DNA from: Bryobacterales bacterium
Lineage (GTDB): Bacteria > Acidobacteriota > Terriglobia > Bryobacterales > Bryobacteraceae
Reading direction: 5' to 3'
Assembly: GCA_009697495.1 (NCBI GenBank)
Contig: SHUN01000265.1
Span: forward strand, 1-5,314
Length of the DNA stretch: 5,314 nt
Position numbers and translations under genes: made by a program. Numbering within the stretch: the stretch's first letter is position 1; each line of letters opens with the position of its first letter. Shown in pieces: positions 1 to 5,314 of this stretch. The notes under the pieces were generated by a model. That model searched no databases and was not told the origin of the DNA. It saw nothing but the letters and a program-made list of their open reading frames with translations.

Positions 1-566
1 TAACCGTCAAAAACGGCGCCGTTACGCTGGTTGGCGATGCCGCCAATTACCCGGAGAAATGCGCCGCCTCCCGGGCCGCCTGGCGCGTTGCCCACGTGCA
101 ATCGGTGGCCAATAATCTCCGCGTCGATCTGCCCTTTCCTTCTGAACGCGGCGACGACGACATTGCCCTCGCCGCCATGTCGCTTCTGGAATGGAACTGC
201 GTCGTGCCGCAAACTGTCGAAGTGCAAGTCGCGGCCAGCGTGCTCACACTCTCCGGCGCCGTTCCCTGGCAGTATCAGAAGGAGGAAGCCGAACGCGCAT
301 TAACTGTCCTTACCGGCGTCAAGGGTATTAAGAACGAAATCAAACTCCAGCCCGTTCCGCACGCCGCCGATGTCCGGCCGCAGATCGACGAAGCCATCAA
401 ACGCAGCGCCCTGGTCGATTCGTCCCACATCAAGGCCCACGCCGCGCACGGAGTGGTCAGCCTCCGCGGCGCCGTCCGCACCCGCGCCGAATTTGAGGAA
501 GCCATACATGCCGCCTGGGCCGCTCCCGGAGTTACAATCGTCGAAGACCACATCACTATTGGCTAA
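1..566 (+). CDS. BON-domain protein, 3' part only (start lies outside the window)
   Basis: The open frame is already running at base 3 and ends at TAA 564-566, giving 187 visible residues; a GTG at 96 is internal. Three BON (OsmY/nodulation-type) modules can be read. The first is cut by the window edge (about residues 1-43, with NGAVTLVG and a closing SVANNLRV strand). The second spans about 52-117 (VLTLSGAV, GVKGIKNEIKL). The third spans about 124-187 (GVVSLRGAV, VTIVEDHITIG). Each shows the family's hydrophobic-Gly-hydrophobic strand pattern followed by an Ala/Glu-rich helix. BON domains are known from periplasmic or envelope proteins such as OsmY and are thought to contact membranes or partner proteins; no catalytic residues are expected. 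Location and partners cannot be judged because the N-terminus is missing. A kinase relic starts 11 bases after the stop, so no functional downstream operon partner is visible. The domain call is firm; the exact function is unknown. Confidence 0.85.
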   Translation, partial: TVKNGAVTLVGDAANYPEKCAASRAAWRVAHVQSVANNLRVDLPFPSERGDDDIALAAMSLLEWNCVVPQTVEVQVAASVLTLSGAVPWQYQKEEAERALTVLTGVKGIKNEIKLQPVPHAADVRPQIDEAIKRSALVDSSHIKAHAAHGVVSLRGAVRTRAEFEEAIHAAWAAPGVTIVEDHITIG

Positions 567-577
567 CCAGTAGGCTT

Positions 578-897
578 CTCGAAAATGGCACCCGTCTCGG
601 CCCCTATGAAGTCACCGCCCAACTCGGCGCGGGCGGCATGGGTGAAGTCTTATCTGTCGCTCGACGGAGGCCAAAACGCCGTCACCGTCGATCTCTCCGG
701 ACTGCGCCCTGTGCCCTGTGCTCGGACGGCCGAAGCTCTTGTTCACGTCGAGGACCGGCGGCAACGTGAACGGCGACCGCTTTGCTGTCACCCCGGACGG
801 CAAGGAGTTCCTCGTCCCCAGCCCGGCCCGGCCGGGAACTCAAACCCAATCCATCCACATCATCACCAACTGGCAGCCTCCCGCTTCCAAGTCCTAA
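578..897 (+). pseudogene. Collapsed relic of a serine/threonine kinase with PD40 sensor (internal deletion plus frameshift)
   Basis: Three pieces of one gene type lie in three frames. At 578-649 the frame reads LENGTRLGPYEV followed by LGAGGMGEV, the standard N-terminus and glycine-rich ATP loop of bacterial receptor-like kinases. At about 648-705 another frame reads SYLSLDGGQNAVTVDLSG, resembling the late PD40 strand usually written as YLSPDG...MAV. From about 718 to TAA 895-897 a third frame reads LGRPKLLFTSRTGG, RFAVTPDGKEFLVPSP and IHIITNW. This last part parallels the C-terminus of the intact kinase on the other strand (TPTLLFKTGG, FAVTADGQRFLIPEP, IHVLVNW). The rest of the kinase domain, the transmembrane helix and most of the propeller are absent, so roughly 750 or more codons are gone compared with the intact relative. 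No start codon precedes LENGT in frame. The intact gene has a different N-terminus (IAHYKITGKLGEGGMG), so the relic is a paralog rather than a recent copy. The junction appears to be near 648-652. The two ends are clear; the middle assignment is less certain. Confidence 0.82.
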
Positions 898-1054
898 AGC
901 TCCACCAATTTTCCGTCCGGTTATTCCGCTTCGTTGTGCCCGCGGCGCAAGATGTTGACTTCGACGATAATCATCCCCGCCGCGGCATCGTTTCCTCATC
1001 CTTCCGCACCTTTTAGCGAACCCGTTCCAACACCGTCGATGATATATTGAACCC

Positions 1055-1060
1055 AAAGGA
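1055..1060 (+). promoter_or_regulatory. Ribosome binding site of the Gfo/Idh/MocA gene
   Basis: AAAGGA lies six bases before the ATG at 1067, good Shine-Dalgarno placement that fixes this start. An AT-rich TATATT at 1043-1048 is just upstream, but no -35 element sits at 16-18 bases, and transcription starting from it would begin inside the ribosome site. I therefore do not call it a promoter. The rest of the spacer 898-1054 shows no gene or RNA that I recognise. Confidence 0.6.
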
Positions 1061-1066
1061 AACGCC

Positions 1067-2380
1067 ATGCCCCTCTCCCGCCGCCACTTCTTCTACGGTT
1101 CCCTCCTCGCCGCCAGCGCCAAAGCTGCCACCCTCAAATCCCCCTCCGAAAAGCTCAACATCGCCGCCATCGGCTCCGGCGGTAAAGGCTTCACCGATCT
1201 AAACGGCTGCGCGGGCGAGAACATCGTCGCGCTCTGCGACCCCGATGACCAACGCGCTGAACGCGCCTTTAACAAGTTTCCCAACGCCCCCCGCTACAAA
1301 GACTTCCGCGTCATGCTCGACAAGCAGAAAGACATCGACGCCGTCCTGGTCTCCTGCCCTGACCACATGCACGCCACCGCCGCCATGTGGGCCATGGCCC
1401 GCGGCAAACACGTCTACTGCCAGAAACCCCTCACCCGTACCGTCTGGGAAGCCAATCAGCTCACCGCCGCCGCCGCCAAATACGGCGTTGCCACGCAGAT
1501 GGGCAACCAGGGCTACTCCAACGCCGGCGCGCGCGAATGCGCCGAGATCATCTGGAGCGGGGAGATCGGCAACGTCACCGAAGTCCACGCCTGGACGGAC
1601 CGCCCCGGCCGATACTGGCCGCAAGGCCCCAACGTTGAGCCCAAAACCGAAGCCGTCCCCGCCCATCTCGATTGGCAGGCCTGGCTCGGCGCATCCCCGG
1701 ACCGCCCATACAGCCCCGCCTATGTCCCACGCACTTGGCGCGCCTTTCCCGAGTACGGCTGCGGCGCCATCGGCGACATGGCCTGCCACATCATGGGCAC
1801 GCCCAACATGGCCATGCGCCTTAGCCTCACCGGCCCGGTGAGCGTCGAGTGCTTGAAGAAGGAGGGCGAGAGCAAGTACACCTATCCGCACCAGGCCGTC
1901 ATTCGCTTCGACTTCCCGGCGCGCGGCCCCATGCCGCCCGTCAAGGTCTTCTGGTACGACAGCCTGAAGGCCATGCCGAAATTCGATGGCGTTCCGGCGG
2001 GCGAACTGATCGGCGACAAGGACAACAACGGCAGCCTCTTCATCGGCGACAAGGGCATGGTGACCACCGGTTGTTACGGGGAGCGCACCCGCCTCCTGCC
2101 GAACGCAAAGATGCAGGATTACAAACTTCCCCCGCCCCTGCTGACACGTTCCCCCGGCCACTATCGCGACTGGATCCGCGCTGCCAAAGGCGGTGACGCG
2201 GCCTGTTCCAATTTCGCCGTCGCCGGCCCCTTCGTCCAATGGATGCTGCTGGGCGTTATCGCCATGAAGTATGAAGGCAAACTCGATTGGGACAACGCCG
2301 CCGGCCGCTTTACGAATAACAAAGAAGCCAATCAGTGGCTGAAACCGGTGTTCCGAAAAGGCTGGCACTTCCTCGGCTAA
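1067..2380 (+). CDS. Tat-exported Gfo/Idh/MocA family oxidoreductase
   Basis: A 437-residue NAD(P)-dependent dehydrogenase of the Gfo/Idh/MocA family, which oxidises or epimerises sugars, inositols and related polyols. Residues 1-20 form a twin-arginine signal: SRRHFFYG at 4-11, an Ala/Leu stretch, and an AKA site after residue 20. Export to the periplasm in folded, cofactor-loaded form is therefore inferred. The Rossmann fold follows, with GSGGKG at 36-41 as the dinucleotide loop and Asp58 ending the second strand. CPDHMHA (97-103) and CQKPLT (118-123) occupy the usual cofactor and catalytic-lysine positions; Lys120 is present, but the common EKP glutamate is Gln119. MGNQG at 145-149 and DMACH with Asp237 and His241 belong to the C-terminal substrate domain. 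Length fits exported members of the family. The start is supported by AAAGGA six bases upstream. It converges with the kinase gene on the other strand across 39 bases, and no operon partner is visible. The substrate cannot be told from sequence alone. Confidence 0.93.
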   Translation: MPLSRRHFFYGSLLAASAKAATLKSPSEKLNIAAIGSGGKGFTDLNGCAGENIVALCDPDDQRAERAFNKFPNAPRYKDFRVMLDKQKDIDAVLVSCPDHMHATAAMWAMARGKHVYCQKPLTRTVWEANQLTAAAAKYGVATQMGNQGYSNAGARECAEIIWSGEIGNVTEVHAWTDRPGRYWPQGPNVEPKTEAVPAHLDWQAWLGASPDRPYSPAYVPRTWRAFPEYGCGAIGDMACHIMGTPNMAMRLSLTGPVSVECLKKEGESKYTYPHQAVIRFDFPARGPMPPVKVFWYDSLKAMPKFDGVPAGELIGDKDNNGSLFIGDKGMVTTGCYGERTRLLPNAKMQDYKLPPPLLTRSPGHYRDWIRAAKGGDAACSNFAVAGPFVQWMLLGVIAMKYEGKLDWDNAAGRFTNNKEANQWLKPVFRKGWHFLG

Positions 2381-2419
2381 AATAATCCGTGCCAACGACC
2401 AATTTAATCTCGCCCCGCC

Positions 2420-5014
2420 CTACTTCAAATCCGCCGCCCAGTTGACTAATACATGAATGCCGGCTTTTTCGGTTTCCGTTGGCGTCACCGGCTCCGGAAT
2501 CAGGAATCGCTGCCCATCGGCGGTCACGGCAAAGACGGGGAAAAACGATGGTCCGCCGGTCTTGAAAAGGAGCGTTGGCGTTCCCGCAACGAGATTCGGA
2601 CTTGTGCTGATTTCGGCGCTAAAATACGATCCGTCCCCGGTGGCGTACAGGACTTCCTTCCCGTTCTTTGCCCAACGCGGATTCATTCCCCCGTCAGTGG
2701 ACACCTTGCGTTTGATCGCGAAGGAGGGGAAAGACGCCACGTAGACATCGCTCGGTCCGGCCTCCGCGGAAACGTAGGCGACATACTTCCCGTCGGGCGA
2801 GAAGCGAAAGTTAGTCTTGCTATAGGGCGTCTCCAGAATCATTTTCGGCTTTGCCCCTTCACCGGGCGTGAACAGGGAAAGACCGGTCCCTTTTTGGCTG
2901 CTGATAAGCACCGACCGGCCGTCGGGCGTCCAGTCTTCGGCGAAGTATGTGTCGGGCAGCAGTTCGGTCACCTTCCCGGAGGCGACGGCGACCTCCCGGA
3001 TGCCGCCGGAGTTCTTGGAGATTGCCAGCCGCTGGGAATCCGGTGTCCAGTGAGGAAAGGCAAATATCGAATTTTGGGTGTCGCTGGTCATGCGAGTCAT
3101 CACGCCGGTCGCAAGATCCATCACCCACGTATCTGCTAGTGTCCCGACGGCGCCGGTTCCGCGGTTGAATACGGAGACGCTCTTTCCGTCCGGAGAAATC
3201 GCCGGGCTATAGATATGACCCGGCTTGCCGGCTAAGCCCAGGGGCTTGCCGCCGCGGTCGTACCAAGTGAGTTGCCGTTCCTGCCCCAGTGAGCCGCTGC
3301 GATACGCCAGGACGCCATTTTGAGAAAGGCCGAACGAACTGCGGCCATTGATGGAATTGTTCGGGACGTTTTCCGCCACCATCATTGGATCACCCTCCGC
3401 CTGGAACGTCTTCGCGTTCAGGCGCAGAGCGAATAGCGTGCCTTCCCGCCCGAAGAGCAAAAATCCCGGCGGGGTCCACATGGCGCGGATCGAATTCTCC
3501 ATGACGCGAACCCGCTTGGCGGAACCAAGTTCCTGGACGTAGATGGCGCTCCTGGCGGCCGTTTTGTTCCGCGAAAGGTAGAGCACGTGGCGGCCGCCGG
3601 GCAGGAACTGCGGCCATATGTGTTCGATCTCGTCCGGTTCCAGCGTTGTGGCCGGAGCGGGAGCGCCCCCCGTTGCGGGAACCCGCATCAGGCCCGCGCC
3701 CGCGCCTCCAGGCGCAAAGACGATGACGCCGCCAGCGCCCCATGCGCCGCCATGCGTGCCGAGGTTGTCAGTCGGCACGGTACAGATGGTTTGTACGGAC
3801 CCGCCGGCGGCGGCCATGCGTTTCAGCGTATTTTCCGCGAAAAATCCGATGAACTGTCCGTCGGGAGACCAGAACGGAGCGTTCGCCGATTCGCTCTGAT
3901 CCAGACGCCGCGCTGGTGTCGAGCTGAGCGAACGGATCCAAAGGTTTTGCCGTCCGGTCGTCGTGTCGGCAACTGCAAACACCAGGTTGCGACCATCGGG
4001 CGAGGGCGCAAAGTTGGGGGCCGCCGCCCCAAGAGAGTGGCAAGTCCCCTCCGGCAGCGGTACCACGAAATGCGCGACGCCGGGACCGGGCTCGGTCTTG
4101 TTCGGCCAAAGCCAGACGGCGGCGCCGATTGCCGTCAACGTCGCCAACCCCGCCACTGCCCATGGAAGTAGATTCCGGCGCGCGGCGGCCGCCGCGGCGG
4201 CGGGGAGAGGCTCCTCCAGCAGCGGCCGCGCGTCGGCGATATCGCGCAGGCGCTTCCGGGCGTCCTTGATCAAACACAGCCGGACCAGACGGCGGAATTC
4301 GGGCGGGAGTTTTTCGAGATCGGGCTCCCGAGTCAGCACCGCGGCGAGGCTGTCGGAGACAGTCGGCCCCGCGAAAAGCTGCTCGCCGGTCAGCAGCTCA
4401 TAGAGCACCGCGCCAAACGCCCAGATGTCGGCGCGCTTATCCACTTTCTGCCCGCGCGTCTGCTCCGGCGACATGTAACCGGCCGTGCCCATGATCTCCC
4501 CGGCCATGGTCGCGCGCATCGTGAGCGTCGGCGAAGTCTCCGGATTGCCTGTCGGCTCGGACTCGCCCAGCAGCGCCTTGGCAATCCCGAAATCGAGTAC
4601 TTTCAAATGCCCATCGGGAGTCACAAGAATGTTAGCCGGCTTCAGATCGCGGTGGATAATTCCTTTGTCGTGAGCGTACTCCAACGCATCGATCAACTGC
4701 CGGACGAGCGGCATCGCCTGCGCGGCGTTGAGCGGCCCGGCGAGCGGCGCGCCCTCCACCAGTTCCATGACGATGGCGCGTTCTTCGACGCCGTAAATGG
4801 TGGCGATGTTCGTGTGGTTGAGCGCCGCCAAAAGCTGCGCTTCCCGCTTGAAGCGGAGCATGCGATCGGGATCGGAGGCAAACGCGGCGGGCAGCACTTT
4901 GATGGCGACTTCGCGGTTAAGCTTCGTATCCACCGCGCGGTACACGGCGCCCATGCCGCCTTCGCCGAGCTTGCCGGTGATCTTGTAATGGGCGATGGTA
5001 TCAGGCGCGTTCAT
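2420..5014 (-). CDS. Receptor-like serine/threonine protein kinase with C-terminal PD40/TolB-like propeller
   Basis: From ATG 5014 this encodes 864 residues. The kinase domain covers about 10-268: glycine loop GEGGMG 17-22, Lys39 in VAIK, helix-C Glu58, HRD 121-123 with Asn128, DFG 141-143, SPE 182-184 and Arg255. All catalytic residues are present, so an active RD-type kinase is expected. Thr163, Thr165, Thr169 and Thr177 in the activation segment are possible autophosphorylation sites. An Ala run (272-278) and two Arg lead into one transmembrane helix at about 282-303. The remaining ~560 residues carry repeated PD40 strands with SPDG-like cores near 338, 383, 607, 657, 696, 739 and 831, typical of a beta-propeller; it should face the periplasm and may sense a ligand or protein. 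Kinase plus PD40 is a well-known architecture, abundant in Acidobacteriota. The frame stays open upstream to TTG 5161, allowing up to 49 more residues. I prefer 5014 because the kinase fold begins right after it, although no Shine-Dalgarno is visible there. Ligand and targets are unknown. Confidence 0.93.
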   Translation of the reverse strand: MNAPDTIAHYKITGKLGEGGMGAVYRAVDTKLNREVAIKVLPAAFASDPDRMLRFKREAQLLAALNHTNIATIYGVEERAIVMELVEGAPLAGPLNAAQAMPLVRQLIDALEYAHDKGIIHRDLKPANILVTPDGHLKVLDFGIAKALLGESEPTGNPETSPTLTMRATMAGEIMGTAGYMSPEQTRGQKVDKRADIWAFGAVLYELLTGEQLFAGPTVSDSLAAVLTREPDLEKLPPEFRRLVRLCLIKDARKRLRDIADARPLLEEPLPAAAAAAARRNLLPWAVAGLATLTAIGAAVWLWPNKTEPGPGVAHFVVPLPEGTCHSLGAAAPNFAPSPDGRNLVFAVADTTTGRQNLWIRSLSSTPARRLDQSESANAPFWSPDGQFIGFFAENTLKRMAAAGGSVQTICTVPTDNLGTHGGAWGAGGVIVFAPGGAGAGLMRVPATGGAPAPATTLEPDEIEHIWPQFLPGGRHVLYLSRNKTAARSAIYVQELGSAKRVRVMENSIRAMWTPPGFLLFGREGTLFALRLNAKTFQAEGDPMMVAENVPNNSINGRSSFGLSQNGVLAYRSGSLGQERQLTWYDRGGKPLGLAGKPGHIYSPAISPDGKSVSVFNRGTGAVGTLADTWVMDLATGVMTRMTSDTQNSIFAFPHWTPDSQRLAISKNSGGIREVAVASGKVTELLPDTYFAEDWTPDGRSVLISSQKGTGLSLFTPGEGAKPKMILETPYSKTNFRFSPDGKYVAYVSAEAGPSDVYVASFPSFAIKRKVSTDGGMNPRWAKNGKEVLYATGDGSYFSAEISTSPNLVAGTPTLLFKTGGPSFFPVFAVTADGQRFLIPEPVTPTETEKAGIHVLVNWAADLK

Positions 5015-5025
5015 TGGAATGATTG

Positions 5026-5031
5026 ATTGTA
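5026..5031 (-). promoter_or_regulatory. Possible -10 element just upstream of the kinase start
   Basis: On the minus strand TACAAT matches the TATAAT consensus at five of six positions and lies in an AT-rich island (about 5011-5056) within otherwise GC-rich DNA. No convincing -35 box is found at 16-18 bases. Transcription from here would start about five bases before ATG 5014, giving a nearly leaderless message, consistent with the missing Shine-Dalgarno. It is a candidate only. Confidence 0.25.
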
Positions 5032-5047
5032 TCGTGTCTTTGTTTGA

Positions 5048-5194
5048 GATTTTTCTGTCGCGGCGTTTGGAGAAATTCCCCTCGACGCCGAGATCGACGT
5101 CGAGTTCCTCATTCACGTCGAAGCCGTGTCCCGCTACCGTCCCAGCGTCATCGACCATCAAGTGGATTATATCCGCGCCAGTGTTTCCAAATAA
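5048..5194 (+). other. Coding-like stretch, possible 3' remnant of an unidentified + strand gene
   Basis: Between TGA 5045-5047 and TAA 5192-5194 the + strand frame gives 48 residues with a protein-like makeup, including DAEIDVEFLIHVEAVSRY and PSVIDHQVDYIRASVSK. There is no start codon with a ribosome site, so it would be only the tail of a gene. Over the 36 codons from 5084 to 5191 I count about 72% G+C at third positions and 31% at second positions, the usual coding signature. The opposite strand is read in the same codon register by the possible N-terminal extension of the kinase, so one strand may only mirror the other. I do not recognise a family. Confidence 0.25.
5166..5171 (-). promoter_or_regulatory. 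Consensus TATAAT upstream of the kinase gene
   Basis: A perfect TATAAT reads on the minus strand. The hexamer at 17-base spacing (TTATTT, 5194-5189) is a poor -35 match. Initiation would fall near 5159, which gives either a ~145-base leader before ATG 5014 or a leaderless message starting at ATG 5158 in the same frame. It therefore bears directly on where the kinase protein begins. A perfect -10 is uncommon in DNA this GC-rich, but chance cannot be excluded. Confidence 0.3.
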
Positions 5195-5314
5195 AGGTTA
5201 CCGTGCCGCAGTTACACCTGAATTATGCACAGGATCAGCGCCCGAGCTCTGATTCTGCTCGGTTGCCGCGACCGGTAATTGAGTAAGTCAGTTCGATTGT
5301 TGTAACTTCACCTC
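5195..5314. other. Right-edge region without a recognised gene
   Basis: I see no gene, RNA or mobile-element end here. Together with the preceding 180 bases it makes up the 300-base region upstream of the kinase. It contains one small inverted repeat, listed separately, and becomes more AT-rich towards the window edge. It could hold regulatory sequence for the kinase or for a gene beyond the window. Confidence 0.4.
5242..5262. repeat. Short perfect inverted repeat (6-bp stem, 9-base loop)
   Basis: CCGAGC at 5242-5247 pairs with GCTCGG at 5257-5262 around a nine-base loop. There is no T-run on either side, so it does not look like an intrinsic terminator. It could be a protein-binding palindrome or chance in GC-rich sequence. 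Confidence 0.3.

Noticed and set aside
940..985. Eight-base inverted repeat CCGCGGCG/CGCCGCGG with a 30-base loop
   Set aside because: Pure GC arms with a long loop are expected by chance in this composition, and no T-run follows to make a terminator.
585..1016. Plus-strand ORF of 143 codons starting with ATG 585
   Set aside because: It crosses the kinase relic in the wrong frame for both recognisable ends and continues as low-quality sequence into the spacer; only a short middle part (about 648-705) has a PD40-like reading.
682..1068. Minus-strand ORF of 128 codons over the relic and spacer
   Set aside because: Gly/Arg-rich composition, no motif, and it runs opposite the well-supported kinase C-terminal relic.
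2363..2394. Six-base inverted repeat TGGCAC/GTGCCA spanning the end of the oxidoreductase gene, in the convergent gap
   Set aside because: Short stem, 20-base loop, one arm inside the coding region and no T-run; too weak to call a terminator, though the 39-base gap offers no better candidate.
1199..2395. Long minus-strand ORF (398 codons) opposite the oxidoreductase gene
   Set aside because: Gly/Ala/Val-rich mirror translation of a GC-rich gene with no recognisable motifs; the + strand reads a clear Gfo/Idh/MocA protein throughout.
3587..4171. Plus-strand ORF (194 codons) opposite the PD40 part of the kinase
   Set aside because: Arg/Gly-rich shadow with no family features, over a region fully explained by the minus-strand propeller.
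5279..5308. Possible promoter at the right edge (TTGAGT ... TAACTT)
   Set aside because: The -10 matches only three of six positions and the downstream gene, if any, is outside the window.
1..5314. CRISPR arrays, tRNA or rRNA genes, insertion sequence ends, phage or defence genes
   Set aside because: No regularly spaced repeats, cloverleaf-like sequence, transposase-like frame or terminal inverted repeats were seen. The recurring GTCGGGCG-type words at about 2790-4000 are the antisense of the kinase's SPDG motifs.

Overview
The window is GC-rich bacterial DNA (roughly 60% G+C by eye, C/G-rich third codon positions). It looks like an Acidobacteriota chromosome, most like the Solibacter/Bryobacter group. 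That placement is an inference. It rests on three things seen together: a membrane serine/threonine kinase carrying a large PD40/TolB-like sensor, remains of a second kinase of the same design, and a Tat-exported Gfo/Idh/MocA oxidoreductase. None of these is diagnostic alone.

Layout, left to right. (1) The 3' end of a BON-domain protein on the + strand, cut by the window edge. (2) Twelve bases after its stop, a collapsed + strand pseudogene. It holds the first ~24 codons of a 'GTRLGPYE' type kinase joined directly to the last ~80 codons of a PD40 kinase, in shifted frames. (3) A short non-coding spacer ending in a good ribosome binding site. (4) A complete + strand gene for a Tat-signal Gfo/Idh/MocA oxidoreductase. 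(5) After a 39-base convergent gap, a complete - strand gene for a receptor-like serine/threonine kinase (864 residues from the preferred start) with an N-terminal kinase domain, one transmembrane helix and a C-terminal PD40 beta-propeller region. (6) About 300 bases upstream of the kinase, with two promoter-like -10 hexamers, a stretch that looks coding on the + strand and may be the tail of a lost gene, and a small hairpin.

The genes do not form an obvious pathway or operon. The kinase is a probable envelope-sensing signalling protein, the oxidoreductase a probable periplasmic sugar-type dehydrogenase, and the BON protein a probable envelope-associated protein. The most informative observation is the internally deleted kinase relic lying about 1.5 kb from the end of an intact relative in the opposite orientation. 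I see no evidence for a novel defence, CRISPR, mobile or RNA-based system.
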